Counted from the first letter of the stretch, positions 42,772 to 52,699 are shown. The stretch is DNA of 64,000 bases from Cognatiluteimonas sedimenti (GCF_022808325.1 NZ_JALGCL010000001.1:1258554-1322553), one strand, 5' to 3'. Program-made: numbers and translations. The notes: generated by a model not told the origin, from the sequence alone.

Positions 42772-43014
42772 CTACTTCGTGTAGCGGCGCTTGAACTTGT
42801 CGATGCGGCCGCTGGTATCCATGATCTTGTTCTGGCCCGTGTAGAACGGGTGCGTGGCCGAGGAGATTTCGACCTTGACCAAGGGATACTCGTTGCCGTC
42901 CTCCCACTTCACCGTCTCCTTGCTGGAAATGGTGGAACGGGTCAGGAACTTGAAGTCGGAAGTCACGTCCTGGAACACGACTTCGCGGTATTCGGGGTGG
43001 ATGTCGGCCTTCAT
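42772..43014 (-). CDS. rpmE2: 50S ribosomal protein L31 type B
   Basis: This is an 80-residue protein. [16 protein letters not shown] and THPFYTGQ are L31 signatures. The zinc-binding cysteines of the type A protein are absent, so this is the zinc-independent paralogue (YkgM/RpmE2), usually induced when zinc is scarce. ATG 43014 gives the standard length. Confidence 0.95.
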   Translation of the reverse strand: MKADIHPEYREVVFQDVTSDFKFLTRSTISSKETVKWEDGNEYPLVKVEISSATHPFYTGQNKIMDTSGRIDKFKRRYTK

Positions 43015-43095
43015 GGCGGCACCGGTTTCAGTCTGGGCAAGAGCGGCATTGTAGCCGGCCGTGGCTGCCCGGCGCAAGCCGATCGACCCGCCGGA

Positions 43096-44049
43096 TCAGG
43101 GCACGGCCAGAGCGGCCTCGACCAGGGCCTCGAAGCGCGCCTGCCCGTAGCGCACCAGGATCGCGGCGTTGTCTGGCTGGCCGGACCGGCGGTCCCAGTC
43201 GACCAGCGTGGCGCCACGGGCGTGGGCACCGGCCAACTCCACCGCCAGCGGGCGCTCCACCGTTTCCAGCGCCGCATCGGGGGCCAGTGCCAGCGCCATC
43301 GCCAGCGCGTCGGCCGAATGCCAGCGTTCGCCGCGCCGGGCCCGGGCCCAGTCGCGGGTGTGTTGCGAGATCGCCGCATAGAACCGCGCCCGCGCGGTCC
43401 CGGCCTGCAGCCAGCGCTCGAAGTCGGCGTGGGCGAAACCGTGGCGCAGCACGGCTTCCCAGTCCGCCAGCTCGATCCGCGCACCGTTGGCCGGCGCGAA
43501 GGCGGCGAACACGATGTGCGCGGCCTCCGGGTCGAAGCCGATGTTGAACTCAGCCGCCGGCGTCATGTTGCCGTGTCCGGTCACCGCGCCGCCCATCACC
43601 ACGCAACGGGCGACACGTCGCGGCAGGGTCGGATCGAGCTTGAGCGCAAGCGCGAGGTTGGTCAGCGGCCCGAGCGCGACCAGCAACAGGCGCCCGGCGT
43701 GTTCGTGCGACAGGCGCAGGATCGCCAACGCCGCATGCTCGCTCGCCGCCGCGCGCGTGGCCGGCGCGTAGCCGGTGCCGCCGAAACCGTCGCTGCCATG
43801 GACGAACGCCGCATCCTCGGCCGCATGCAGCAGCGGCGCATCGCAGCCGGCAAACACCGGGATGTCCTGGCGGCCGGCGACTTCGCACAACTTCAGCGCA
43901 TTGGCCACGGTGTGCGCGAGGCCGACGTTGCCGGCGGCAATGGTGAGCCCGACGACGTCGTGGCGGCGGTCGGCGAAGGCCATCAGCAGCGCCAGCGCAT
44001 CGTCGACGCCCGGGTCGGTATCGATCAGCAGCGGGATCGTGTCGGTCAT
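43096..44049 (-). CDS. Inosine-uridine-preferring nucleoside hydrolase family protein
   Basis: The protein has 317 residues. The calcium-binding DTDPGVDDA motif (10-18) is intact, along with GPLTNLALAL and the AEFNIGFDPEAA segment. The family splits the N-glycosidic bond of ribonucleosides for salvage. It starts 27 bp after the recG stop and may be read through from recG. Substrate preference cannot be judged. Confidence 0.92.
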   Translation of the reverse strand: MTDTIPLLIDTDPGVDDALALLMAFADRRHDVVGLTIAAGNVGLAHTVANALKLCEVAGRQDIPVFAGCDAPLLHAAEDAAFVHGSDGFGGTGYAPATRAAASEHAALAILRLSHEHAGRLLLVALGPLTNLALALKLDPTLPRRVARCVVMGGAVTGHGNMTPAAEFNIGFDPEAAHIVFAAFAPANGARIELADWEAVLRHGFAHADFERWLQAGTARARFYAAISQHTRDWARARRGERWHSADALAMALALAPDAALETVERPLAVELAGAHARGATLVDWDRRSGQPDNAAILVRYGQARFEALVEAALAVP

Positions 44050-44076
44050 GGCCGGATTATCCGCGAACGGCGATGC

Positions 44077-46254
44077 TCATGCCGACGCATAGCGCGCGGC
44101 CCCGCCGATCCAGCGCGCGACCAGGCGCTCGGCGACCTGCGGCGAGGCGGCCAGCAACTGCTCGCCGAGCGCATGCACCTGCGGCAGCAGGTCGGCATCG
44201 CGGGCGAGGTCGGCGAGGCGGAACTCGGCGAGCCCGGTCTGGCGGGTGCCGAGCAGTTCGCCCGGGCCGCGCAAGGCCAGGTCCTTCTCGGCGATGACGA
44301 AACCGTCGCTGGTCTCGCGCATGGTCTCCAGGCGTTGCCGCGCCAGCGCCGACAGCGGCGGCTGGTACAGCAGCACGCAACTGGATGCGGCGCTGCCGCG
44401 CCCGACCCGTCCCCGCAACTGGTGCAACTGCGCCAGGCCCAGCCGCTCTGCGTTCTCGACGATCATCAACGAGGCATTGGCGACGTCGACGCCGACCTCG
44501 ATCACCGTGGTCGCCACCAGCAAGTCGAGCGCGCGCTCCTTGAACGCGCGCATCGTCGCCTGCTTCTCGGTGGCCTTCATGCGTCCGTGCACCAGGCCGA
44601 CGCGCAGTTCCGGCAACGCCGCCGACAGCGCCTCGAACGTGGATTGCGCCGCCTGCGCATCGATGCGGGGGCCTCCGCCCGGGCCCGGCCGTGCATGGCC
44701 GGATGCTCCGGTCTCCACGGACTCGTCGATCAGCGTGCACACCCAGTACGCCTGCCGGCCTTCGGCGCAGGCAGTGCGGATGCGCTGGATCAGTTCCGGC
44801 CGCCTTTCCGCGCTGAGCACCACCGTCTGCACCGGCGTTCGCCCCGGCGGCAGTTCGTCGATCGCCGACACGTCGAGGTCGGCGTAGGCCGCCATCGCCA
44901 GCGTGCGCGGGATGGGGGTCGCGGTCATCACCAGTTGGTGCGGGACGCGGCCGCTGTCGCCGGCGGCGCCCTTGTCGCGCAGCGCCAGCCGCTGGTGCAC
45001 GCCGAAGCGGTGCTGCTCGTCGACGATCGCCAGCGCCAGGTCGGCGAACACCACGCCTTCCTGCATCAGTGCATGGGTGCCGACCACGACCTGCGCGGTG
45101 CCGGACGCGACGTCCGCGAGCGCCGCCCTGCGCGCCTTGCCGAGGACCTTGCCGGCGAGCCAGGCCACGCGCACGCCGAGCGGTTCGAGCCACTGCCGCA
45201 GGTTGGCCACGTGCTGCTCCGCCAGCAGTTCCGTCGGCGCCATCAGCGCCGCCTGCCGGCCGCTGCCGACGGCGACCATCGCTGCAAGCGCGGCCACCAC
45301 GGTCTTGCCGCTGCCGACGTCGCCCTGCACCAGGCGCAGCATCGGCCGCGGCTGCGCGAGGTCGCGGCGCACCTGCGCGAACACGCGTTCCTGCGCGGCC
45401 GTCAGCGCGAACGGCAGGCTTGCGCGCAGGCGTTCCACCAGCGCGCCTCCGTTCGCCAGCGGCGTCGCCGCATGCTGTTGCAATGCGATCCGCTGGCGCC
45501 GCAGGCTGAGGTGGTGCGCAAGCAGTTCCTCCAGCGCCAGCCGCCGTTGCGCCGGATGGGTGCCGGCCAGCAGCGCGGCAACGTCGGCCTCCTGCGGCGG
45601 CCGGTGCACCGTCAGCAACGCACTGCGCAGGGATGGCAATTGCAGCCCGGCGAGCGCGTGCGGCGGCAGCAGTTCCAGCGCATCCTCTTCGGGCAACCGG
45701 TCCAGCGCCAGTGCGATCAGGCGCCGCAGGCTGACCGGACCGAGGCCTTCGATGGCCGGATACACAGGATCCAGCCGGTCGCCGAGCGCGTCGTCGCCGG
45801 GATCGAGCACGCGATAGCTCGGGTGCACGATTTCCAGGCCGTGTTGTCCTGCGCGCGGGGTGCCGTAGCAGCGCACGCGCGCACCGGGCGCGAACTGCGC
45901 CACCTGCGCGGCGCGGAAGTGGAAGAAACGCAGCACCAGCGTCGCCCGCGAGTCGTCGCCGATGGCCACGCGCAGCATCGGCCGGTAACGGAAGCCGCGC
46001 TCGACCGCCTCGACCCTGCCCTCGACCTGCGCCGCGACACCCGGTTGCAGGGCGCGGATCGGTGTGATCCGGGTGCGGTCCTCGTATTGCCACGGCAGTT
46101 GCAGCCAGAGGTCCTGCAACGTCAGCAGGCCGCGCGCAGCGAGCTTCTCCGCGACCCGCGGGCCGACACCGGGCAGCGACGCCAACGGCGCCTCGCCGGC
46201 CGGCGACAACGACGGCGCGACGACCGCGGCGGTGCGTTTGCCGGCGCGCGCCAC
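44077..46254 (-). CDS. recG: ATP-dependent DNA helicase RecG
   Basis: The protein has 725 residues. An N-terminal wedge/OB domain binds branched DNA, followed by a helicase core with Walker A GDVGSGKTVVA, a DEQHRFG box (motif II), motif III MTATPIPRT and motif VI QLRGRVGRG. It remodels stalled forks and Holliday junctions. GTG 46254 is the first in-frame start after the ridA stop; the exact start is uncertain by a few codons. It follows ridA by 8 bp. Confidence 0.94.
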   Translation of the reverse strand: MARAGKRTAAVVAPSLSPAGEAPLASLPGVGPRVAEKLAARGLLTLQDLWLQLPWQYEDRTRITPIRALQPGVAAQVEGRVEAVERGFRYRPMLRVAIGDDSRATLVLRFFHFRAAQVAQFAPGARVRCYGTPRAGQHGLEIVHPSYRVLDPGDDALGDRLDPVYPAIEGLGPVSLRRLIALALDRLPEEDALELLPPHALAGLQLPSLRSALLTVHRPPQEADVAALLAGTHPAQRRLALEELLAHHLSLRRQRIALQQHAATPLANGGALVERLRASLPFALTAAQERVFAQVRRDLAQPRPMLRLVQGDVGSGKTVVAALAAMVAVGSGRQAALMAPTELLAEQHVANLRQWLEPLGVRVAWLAGKVLGKARRAALADVASGTAQVVVGTHALMQEGVVFADLALAIVDEQHRFGVHQRLALRDKGAAGDSGRVPHQLVMTATPIPRTLAMAAYADLDVSAIDELPPGRTPVQTVVLSAERRPELIQRIRTACAEGRQAYWVCTLIDESVETGASGHARPGPGGGPRIDAQAAQSTFEALSAALPELRVGLVHGRMKATEKQATMRAFKERALDLLVATTVIEVGVDVANASLMIVENAERLGLAQLHQLRGRVGRGSAASSCVLLYQPPLSALARQRLETMRETSDGFVIAEKDLALRGPGELLGTRQTGLAEFRLADLARDADLLPQVHALGEQLLAASPQVAERLVARWIGGAARYASA

Positions 46255-46262
46255 CGCCGTGG

Positions 46263-46646
46263 TCAGTCGAGCACCATCACCGCATCGACCTCGAAGACCG
46301 CGCCCTTGGGCAACGCCGGCACCTCGACGGTCGAGCGCGCCGGATAGGGCGCGCTGAAGTATTCGGCCATCACCGCGTTGACCGCGGCGAACTGCGCCAG
46401 ATCGGTCAGGTACAGGCCCAGGCGCACGACGTCGCCGAAGCCGCCGCCGCCGGCCTCGCAGACGGCCTTGAGGTTGTCGAACGCGCGCCGCGCCTGGACG
46501 GCGATGTCGCCCTCGACCAGCGCCCCGGTGGCCGGATCCAGCGGGATCTGGCCGGAGCAGTAGACGGTGTTGCCGGCGCGCACGGCCTGCGAATACGGGC
46601 CGATGGCGGCGGGGGCGTGTTCGGTGTGGATCTGCTGGCGCGGCAT
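46263..46646 (-). CDS. ridA: RidA family enamine/imine deaminase
   Basis: This is a 127-residue protein of full family length with GPYSQAV near the N-terminus and the RSTVEV segment containing the conserved arginine that binds the carboxylate of 2-aminoacrylate. It removes reactive enamines formed by PLP enzymes. It sits between spoT and recG, as in related genomes. Confidence 0.95.
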   Translation of the reverse strand: MPRQQIHTEHAPAAIGPYSQAVRAGNTVYCSGQIPLDPATGALVEGDIAVQARRAFDNLKAVCEAGGGGFGDVVRLGLYLTDLAQFAAVNAVMAEYFSAPYPARSTVEVPALPKGAVFEVDAVMVLD

Positions 46647-46758
46647 GGCGGGCTCCGGTCGGTGCGATCACCGGATTCTAGCGGTTGCAGGCGCGTTTGC
46701 CGCCGCCGGCATCGTCGGTCACGCGCGCGGCGCGATCCCGGCCCGCCCGCGCCGTCGA

Positions 46759-48945
46759 CTACAGCCGCCGCACCCCGTGCACCACGCCGAGCCGGCGGAC
46801 GCGCCGGATCACGTCGGCGATGTGCTTGCGATCGCGCACCTCGATCGCGAAGCGGATCGAGGCGACGTTGCTGTCGCGCTCCAGGTATTCGACGCCATCG
46901 ATGTTGGATTCCGCCTGCGCGATCGCGGCGGCGACCTGGGCCAGCACGCCTGGCCGGTTCTCGACCTCGACCATCAGCGCGCTGTGGAAGTCGCCGGCCA
47001 CGTCGCGGTCCCAGCCGATCGCGATCCAGCGTTCGGGCGACTTGCGGTAATCGACCACGTTCGGGCAATCGAGCCGGTGCACGACGATGCCGCGGCCGGC
47101 GGTGTGGAAGCCCATGATCTCGTCGCCGGGGATCGGCATGCAGCAATTGGCGAAGGTGATCACGCCGCGCTCGTGGCCGGTGATCAGGATGCGGTCGCCG
47201 GGCATGCCTTCCTGCTGCGGCCGCTGCAGCGCATCGATCAGGTCGGGCGTGCCCGCCTGCTGCAGCGCCAGCACCCGCGCCACCTGCGCCGGCATGCGGT
47301 TGCCCAGGGCGATGTCGGCCAGCAGCGCCTCCAGCCGCGGATAGCGGTTGTCGGCGAGGTAGGCCTCCATGCGCGCCGGCGGCAGCCGGTCGAGCGAGGT
47401 CTCCAGCCGTTCCAGCGCGCGGTCGAGCATGCGATGGCCGAGTTGCACCGCGTCCTCGTGCTCCAGGCTCTTGAGCTGGTGGCGGATGGCGGTGCGCGCC
47501 TTGCCGGTGACGACGAACTCGAGCCACTGCGGTTGCGGCGCCGCCGACGGGGCGGTGATGACCTCGACCTTCTGCCCGCTGGCGAGCTTGGTGCGCAGCG
47601 GCACCAGCTTCTTGTCCACGCGCGCGGCAACGGCATGGTTGCCGACGTCGGTGTGCACCGTGTAGGCGAAATCGAGGGCGGTGGCGTTGCGCGGCAGCGA
47701 CAGGATGTCGCCCTTGGGCGTGAACAGGTAGACCTCGTCCGGGAACAGGTCGACCTTGACGTTCTCCAGGAACTCCAGCGACGAGCCGGTGCCGCGCTGG
47801 CTTTCCAGCAAGCCGGTGATCCAGGTATGCGCACGGCTGTGCGCGCTGTTGCCGGAACCCCCGTGCTTGTACACCCAGTGCGCGGCGATCCCGCGCTCGG
47901 CGATCAGGTCCATCTCCGCGGTCCGGATCTGGACCTCGATCGGGGAGCCGTAGGGCCCGAACAGCACCGTGTGCAGCGACTGGTAGCCGTTGGCCTTGGG
48001 GATGGCGATGAAATCGCGGAAGCGCCCGTCCAGCGGCTTGAACACCGAATGCACCACGCCCAGCGCGTGGTAGCAGGCCGCGACCGAATCGACCACGATG
48101 CGGAACCCGAACACGTCCATCACCTGGTCGAAGCTCTTGCCTTCGGCGCGCATCTTCGAATAGATGCTCCAGGGCGACTTCACCCGCCCGACCAGCCGGT
48201 ACTGCAGGCCTTCGATCGCCAGCCGTTGCGCGAGCTGCGCCTCGATCCTGGCCAACGCCTCGCGCCGCAGCAGCGGCTGGGTGCGGATGCGCTTTTCCAG
48301 CACCGCGTGGCGCCACGGATGCAGCGCCCGGAACCCCAGGTTCTGCAGCTCGGCCTTGACCAGGTTCATGCCCAGGCGCTGGGCGATCGGGGCGTGGATC
48401 TCGAGCGTCTCGCGGGCGATGCGGACCCGGGCTTCCGGCGTCTGCGCCGACAGCGTGCGCATGTTGTGCAGGCGGTCGGCGAGCTTGATCATGATCACGC
48501 GCAGGTCGCGCGCCATCGCCAGCAGCATCTTGCGGAAGCTTTCCGCCGCCGCTTCCTGGCGGTCGGCGAACTGCAGTTTGTCCAGCTTGGTGACACCGTC
48601 GACCAGGCCGGCGACGGTTTCGCCGAACTCGCCGGCGATGGCGTCGCGCCCCAGCGGCGTGTCCTCCAGGGTGTCGTGCAGGATCGCCGCGATCAGGGTT
48701 TCGACATCGACGCGCTGCTCGGCCAGCACCGTGGCCACGGCCACCGGATGGGTGATGTAGGGCTCGCCGGAGCGCCGGGTCTGCCCGGCGTGGGCAGCGG
48801 CGCCGACCGCCCAGGCCCGGCGCAGGACGCGGCGCTGGTCGTCGGGCAGGTAGTGGGCCGCCTGCTCCAGCGCCTGCATGTAGTCCGGCACCACCTCGTC
48901 GGCGGGCGCGGGCATGGCGGCATGGGCAGGCTCGGCGGGACTCAT
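46759..48945 (-). CDS. spoT: Bifunctional (p)ppGpp synthetase/hydrolase
   Basis: The protein has 728 residues. The HD hydrolase domain is intact (ITHP, ILHDTLEDT, KLADRLHNM), as is the synthetase (RVKSPWSIYSKM, YQSLHT, EVQIRT). TGS (about 390-450), a helical region and a C-terminal ACT domain follow. It makes and degrades the stringent-response alarmone. The gmk-rpoZ-spoT order is widely conserved. Confidence 0.96.
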   Translation of the reverse strand: MSPAEPAHAAMPAPADEVVPDYMQALEQAAHYLPDDQRRVLRRAWAVGAAAHAGQTRRSGEPYITHPVAVATVLAEQRVDVETLIAAILHDTLEDTPLGRDAIAGEFGETVAGLVDGVTKLDKLQFADRQEAAAESFRKMLLAMARDLRVIMIKLADRLHNMRTLSAQTPEARVRIARETLEIHAPIAQRLGMNLVKAELQNLGFRALHPWRHAVLEKRIRTQPLLRREALARIEAQLAQRLAIEGLQYRLVGRVKSPWSIYSKMRAEGKSFDQVMDVFGFRIVVDSVAACYHALGVVHSVFKPLDGRFRDFIAIPKANGYQSLHTVLFGPYGSPIEVQIRTAEMDLIAERGIAAHWVYKHGGSGNSAHSRAHTWITGLLESQRGTGSSLEFLENVKVDLFPDEVYLFTPKGDILSLPRNATALDFAYTVHTDVGNHAVAARVDKKLVPLRTKLASGQKVEVITAPSAAPQPQWLEFVVTGKARTAIRHQLKSLEHEDAVQLGHRMLDRALERLETSLDRLPPARMEAYLADNRYPRLEALLADIALGNRMPAQVARVLALQQAGTPDLIDALQRPQQEGMPGDRILITGHERGVITFANCCMPIPGDEIMGFHTAGRGIVVHRLDCPNVVDYRKSPERWIAIGWDRDVAGDFHSALMVEVENRPGVLAQVAAAIAQAESNIDGVEYLERDSNVASIRFAIEVRDRKHIADVIRRVRRLGVVHGVRRL

Positions 48946-49025
48946 GGGTCGAGCCTACGCGGGAGCCGGTTTAGCGGCAATGCGGCCCGGACGGCCGCCT
49001 TCAGCAACGGGCGCCCGATACGCAA

Positions 49026-49047
49026 CGACCCCGCCGGGGCGGGGTCG
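49026..49047 (-). terminator. Hairpin between rpoZ and spoT
   Basis: CGACCCCGCC (49026-49035) pairs with GGCGGGGTCG (49038-49047), loop GG. It lies 28 bp past the rpoZ stop and 80 bp before spoT. It may reduce readthrough into spoT and so set their ratio. Confidence 0.5.
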
Positions 49048-49075
49048 CGGGATTGCAGCGCGCGGAGGCGGTGCC

Positions 49076-49375
49076 TCAGTCGTCGCCCTTGGACAGGTCG
49101 TCGTCGGCGACCACCTCGGCCGCAGCCCATTCCAGCGCCTCGCGCTCCTTGCGCTCGCGCTCGGCCTTGTCGACCGCGTCGATGTAGGGCTGGTCGATGC
49201 GGCGGGCGGCGATCTCGCGCAGCGCCAGCACGGTCGGCTTGTCGTTGCTCTCGCTGTTGTCCAGCTGCGGCTCGACGCCATTGGCGAGCTGGCGCGCGCG
49301 CTTGGCGGCCATCATCACGAGTTCGAAGCGGTTGTCGACCACTTCCAGGCAATCTTCGACGGTAATGCGGGCCAT
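49076..49375 (-). CDS. rpoZ: RNA polymerase omega subunit
   Basis: This is a 99-residue protein with [20 protein letters not shown], the invariant AAKRARQL and the VLALREIA helix. It helps assemble RNA polymerase and forms part of a ppGpp-binding site. It has its own likely promoter and is followed by a hairpin and spoT. Confidence 0.97.
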   Translation of the reverse strand: MARITVEDCLEVVDNRFELVMMAAKRARQLANGVEPQLDNSESNDKPTVLALREIAARRIDQPYIDAVDKAERERKEREALEWAAAEVVADDDLSKGDD

Positions 49376-49426
49376 GACTCTCCCGGCGGCCGGTCAGGCC
49401 GTCGACTCATAAACGGGGGGATGCGG

Positions 49427-49456
49427 ATTCTACGGGACCACGCCGTCCCGGCACAA
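49427..49456 (-). promoter_or_regulatory. Predicted rpoZ promoter
   Basis: On the minus strand TTGTGC (49451-49456) and TAGAAT (49427-49432) are 18 bp apart, about 50 bp before the rpoZ ATG. The rest of the 231-bp gap toward gmk holds no gene. Confidence 0.55.
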
Positions 49457-49606
49457 GCCTCCCATCGTAAAATCAACCACTTGCGCAGCTTCCGGATGCG
49501 CGCCGGGGGAAGCACCCTTGGGCAGTGGCATCGGCCGCGAGCGTCACCAAGGCACCTTGGCCGGAACCCGCGGCCGCAGCCGCTCCCACCGGGGCCGTGC
49601 CGTCGG

Positions 49607-50224
49607 CTAGGCGTCCGCCAGCAGCGTCGCGATCAGCCCGGCGTGGCGCTGGGCCTGGACCTCGCGCCGCAGGCGACTGGCCTGCAGGATCGTGCACATC
49701 TGCGCCACGGCGGTATCGAACACCTCGTTGACGATCACGTAGTCGAACTCGCCGTAGTGCGACATCTCCTCGCGCGCGGCGGCCAGCCGTTGCGCGATCA
49801 CCGCCTCGCTGTCCTGGCCACGGGCGCGCATGCGCTGCTCCAGCGCCGCGCGCGAGGGCGGCAGGATGAACACGCTGACGGCCTCGGGCACCTTCGCCCG
49901 GACCTGGGCCGCACCCTGCCAGTCGATCTCGAGCAGCACGTCGCGGCCGGCGGCCAACTGCGGCTCCACCGACTGCCTGGCGGTGCCCTTCCAGTCGCCA
50001 TGCACGCGCGCGTGCTCGAAGAAGTCGCCGGCGGCGACCATGCGCTCGAACTCCCCGGCGCTGACGAAATGGTAGTGCTCGTGGTGGCGTTCGCCCGGCC
50101 GCGGCGCGCGCGAGGTGAACGAGATCGAGAGGCTGATGTTCGCGTCGCGTGCCAGGCAGGCGTTGACGATGCTGGATTTTCCGGCACCGGAGGGCGCAGC
50201 GACGATGAAGAGGGTTCCGCGCAT
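49607..50224 (-). CDS. gmk: Guanylate kinase
   Basis: This is a 205-residue enzyme that phosphorylates GMP to GDP. P-loop APSGAGKSS (10-18) and the GMP-binding SFTSRAPRPGE and HYHFVSAGEFE segments are present. It starts 9 bp after the yicC stop and is probably cotranscribed with it. Confidence 0.96.
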   Translation of the reverse strand: MRGTLFIVAAPSGAGKSSIVNACLARDANISLSISFTSRAPRPGERHHEHYHFVSAGEFERMVAAGDFFEHARVHGDWKGTARQSVEPQLAAGRDVLLEIDWQGAAQVRAKVPEAVSVFILPPSRAALEQRMRARGQDSEAVIAQRLAAAREEMSHYGEFDYVIVNEVFDTAVAQMCTILQASRLRREVQAQRHAGLIATLLADA

Positions 50225-50233
50225 GGCTGGATG

Positions 50234-51097
50234 CTATTCGATGTTCTGGATCTGTTCGCGGACCTGGTCGATCAGCACCTTCAGCTCGACCGCCGCGGCG
50301 GAGGTGCGGGCATCGACCGACTTGGAACCCAGGGTGTTGGCCTCGCGGTTGAATTCCTGCAGCAGGAAATCCAGGCGACGGCCGACCGGCTCGTCCTGTT
50401 CCAGCACGCGGCGGATTTCGGCGACGTGACTGTCGAGGCGGTCGAGTTCCTCGTCGACGTCGAGCTTCTGCAGCCACAACACCAGTTCCTGCTCCAGCCG
50501 GCCCGGATCGGCGGGCTGGCGCAGGTCGGCCAGCCGCGCTTCCAGCTTCTGCCGTTGTCCGGCGCCGATCACGGGCATGAGCGTGCGCACCTCGCCGGCG
50601 ATCCGGGCGATGCCGTCGACGCGTTCGCCGATCACCACCGCGAGCTTGGCGCCCTCGCGTCCTCGTGCCGCCACGAATTCGCCCAGCACCTGGTCGAGCA
50701 GCGCCATGGCTTCGGCCTGAAGCGCGGCGGGATCGACGCTGCGCGCCTGCAGCACGCCGGGGAACTGCAGCAGTTCCGTGAATTCGGTGCGCAGCGCCGG
50801 GAACCGCGCCTGCATGTCCAGCGCCAGCTCCGACAGCTGGCCGAGCATGCGCGGGTCCAGCTGCAGCGCGTCGCCGCCTTCGGGCGTGCGCAGGCGCAGC
50901 GTGAGGTCGAGCTTGCCGCGCGCGACCCGCGCGGCGATGCGCTCGCGCAGCATCGGCTCGAGCGCGCGCAGTTCCTCGGGCAGGCGCATGCCGATCTCGA
51001 GGAAGCGGTGGTTGACCGCGCGCAATTCGCAACCCAGGGTGCCGCCGGCGGTGGCGCGCTCGCCGGAGGCGTAGGCGGTCATGCTTCTGATGGGCAT
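50234..51097 (-). CDS. yicC: YicC/YloC-family endoribonuclease
   Basis: This is a 287-residue protein. The N-terminal MIRSMTAY-like segment (MPIRSMTAYASGE), RAVNHRFLEI and the C-terminal EFNREANTLGSKS are family hallmarks. YicC is a hexameric endoribonuclease implicated in small-RNA turnover. It is divergent from rph, which encodes another RNase. Confidence 0.94.
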   Translation of the reverse strand: MPIRSMTAYASGERATAGGTLGCELRAVNHRFLEIGMRLPEELRALEPMLRERIAARVARGKLDLTLRLRTPEGGDALQLDPRMLGQLSELALDMQARFPALRTEFTELLQFPGVLQARSVDPAALQAEAMALLDQVLGEFVAARGREGAKLAVVIGERVDGIARIAGEVRTLMPVIGAGQRQKLEARLADLRQPADPGRLEQELVLWLQKLDVDEELDRLDSHVAEIRRVLEQDEPVGRRLDFLLQEFNREANTLGSKSVDARTSAAAVELKVLIDQVREQIQNIE

Positions 51098-51201
51098 CGC
51101 GGCTCCGGAATGGGGGGGCGTGGGCGCCTGCTTGCGCGCCCCGCGGCGGGACGGGAAGCCTGCGATGGTAAACTCGCACGCCGCGTTCCGGTGAATTCCG
51201 C

Positions 51202-51969
51202 ATGAGCACTTCCCCTTCGCCGGCCTTCGCCCGCGCCGACGGCCGCGCGCCGGACCAGCTGCGCGCGGTGGCGATCACCCGCGGCTACACCCGCCACGCC
51301 GAAGGTTCGGTGCTGGTCGCGTTCGGCGATACCCGGGTGCTGTGCACCGCCAGCGTCGAAAACCGGGTGCCGGCGTTCCTGCGCGGCAAGGGCGAGGGCT
51401 GGGTCACCGCAGAGTACGGGATGTTGCCGCGCGCCACCCATACCCGCAGCGATCGCGAGGCCGCCCGCGGCAAGCAGGGCGGGCGCACGCTGGAGATCCA
51501 GCGCCTGATCGGTCGCTCGCTGCGCGCCTGTGTCGACCGCGGCCTGCTCGGCGAGCGCACCATCACCCTGGATTGCGACGTGCTCCAGGCCGACGGCGGC
51601 ACCCGCACCGCGGCGATCACCGGCGCCTACGTCGCCCTGGTGGACGCCGTGCAGGGCCTGCTCGACAGCCGCGCGATCAAGCCGCCGTCCTGCAACCGCC
51701 AGCCGATCGTAGGCGCCGTGGCCGCGGTGTCGGTCGGCATTTATCGCGGGGTGCCGGTGCTGGACCTCGACTACGCCGAAGACAGCGACTGCGACACCGA
51801 CATGAACGTGGTCATGAACGACGGCGGCGGCTTCATCGAACTGCAGGGCACGGCCGAGGGCCACGCCTTCCGCCGCGACGAGCTCGACGCGATGCTCGCC
51901 CTCGCCGCCAAGGGCACGGCCGAACTGTTCGCCGCGCAACAGGCGGCGCTCGAAATGGGGTCAGAGTGA
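51202..51969 (+). CDS. rph: Ribonuclease PH, 3' end supplied by a repeat element
   Basis: The protein has 255 residues. RPDQLR near the start, [19 protein letters not shown] and [17 protein letters not shown] match the phosphorolytic tRNA 3'-end exonuclease. The last codons (MGSE and stop) come from the left arm of the inverted-repeat element at 51951-52038. The catalytic core is complete, so the enzyme should still work. Confidence 0.95.
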   Translation: MSTSPSPAFARADGRAPDQLRAVAITRGYTRHAEGSVLVAFGDTRVLCTASVENRVPAFLRGKGEGWVTAEYGMLPRATHTRSDREAARGKQGGRTLEIQRLIGRSLRACVDRGLLGERTITLDCDVLQADGGTRTAAITGAYVALVDAVQGLLDSRAIKPPSCNRQPIVGAVAAVSVGIYRGVPVLDLDYAEDSDCDTDMNVVMNDGGGFIELQGTAEGHAFRRDELDAMLALAAKGTAELFAAQQAALEMGSE

Positions 51970-52038
51970 ATTTCGCGCATGGCGTTCATGGGGTCTGGCG
52001 AAGTGCCCGGCGCGAATCTTCACTCTGACCCCATTTCG
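51951..52038. repeat. 88-bp inverted-repeat element at the rph/rdgB junction
   Basis: The arms 51951-51970 (CGAAATGGGGTCAGAGTGAA) and 52019-52038 are perfect 20-bp inverted repeats. The inner parts are only partly complementary (TTTCGCGC and GCGCGAATC). I recall GGGGTCAGAGTGAA-type sequences as dispersed repeats in Xanthomonadales, possibly REP elements moved by a TnpA-REP transposase. Its ends fall inside or next to two reading frames. No second copy was noticed in the window. Confidence 0.85.
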
Positions 52039-52629
52039 GAGCTGGTGCTGGCCAGTGGCAACGCCGGCAAGCTCGCGGAACTGCGGCAGTTGCTCGGCGA
52101 CGGCGGCGCCAGCCTGCGCGCCCAGTCGGAGTTCGGGGTCGTCGATGTCGAGGAAACCGGGCTGACCTTCGTCGAGAATGCCTTGCTCAAGGCGCGCCAT
52201 GCCGCGCGCGCGACCGGGCTGCCGGCGCTGGGCGACGACTCGGGCCTGTGCGTCGACGCGCTCGGCGGCGCCCCCGGCCTGCATTCGGCGCGCTACGGCG
52301 GCGGCCATGGCGACGCGATGCGCAACATCGCGCGGCTGCTGCGCGAGCTCGACGGCGTACCGGAGGCGGCGCGCACGGCGCGCTTCCATTGCGTGCTGGT
52401 GTTGCTGCGCACGCCCGACGATCCGCAACCGGTCATCGCCGAGGGCAGCTGGCACGGCCGCATCCTCGCAGCGCCACGCGGCGCGCATGGTTTCGGCTAC
52501 GACCCGGTGTTCCTCGACCCCGAGAACGCCTGCTCCGCGGCCGAGCTCGAGCCCGCGATCAAGAACGCCATCAGCCATCGTGGCCGCGCGCTGGCGGTGT
52601 TGAAGCAGCGCCTGCCTGAAATCCTGTAG
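51979..52629 (+). CDS. rdgB: Non-canonical purine NTP pyrophosphatase (RdgB/HAM1), start inside a repeat
   Basis: The protein has 216 residues from ATG 51979. The conserved N-terminal strand [14 protein letters not shown] begins only at residue 22; the first 20 residues are encoded by the inverted-repeat element. [30 protein letters not shown] and AISHRGRAL complete the family signature. It removes dITP, XTP and similar nucleotides. No good ribosome site precedes 51979, and translation may depend on readthrough or coupling from rph 9 bp upstream. Confidence 0.9.
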   Translation: MAFMGSGEVPGANLHSDPISELVLASGNAGKLAELRQLLGDGGASLRAQSEFGVVDVEETGLTFVENALLKARHAARATGLPALGDDSGLCVDALGGAPGLHSARYGGGHGDAMRNIARLLRELDGVPEAARTARFHCVLVLLRTPDDPQPVIAEGSWHGRILAAPRGAHGFGYDPVFLDPENACSAAELEPAIKNAISHRGRALAVLKQRLPEIL

Positions 52630-52699
52630 CGGCGGTCGTGGCCGGGAACCTCCACGGCCGCGGTGGAACCTCGAAGCGCCCGCGGCACCAGGCCTCTCC

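Noticed and set aside
42394-46347. 1317-codon rightward frame across gltA, rpmE2, nucleoside hydrolase and recG
   Set aside because: It crosses four well-supported leftward genes and their gaps, and it has no protein-like composition.
51952-51969. Frameshift or truncation of rph
   Set aside because: The catalytic core is complete, and the unusual end is fully explained by the inverted-repeat element.
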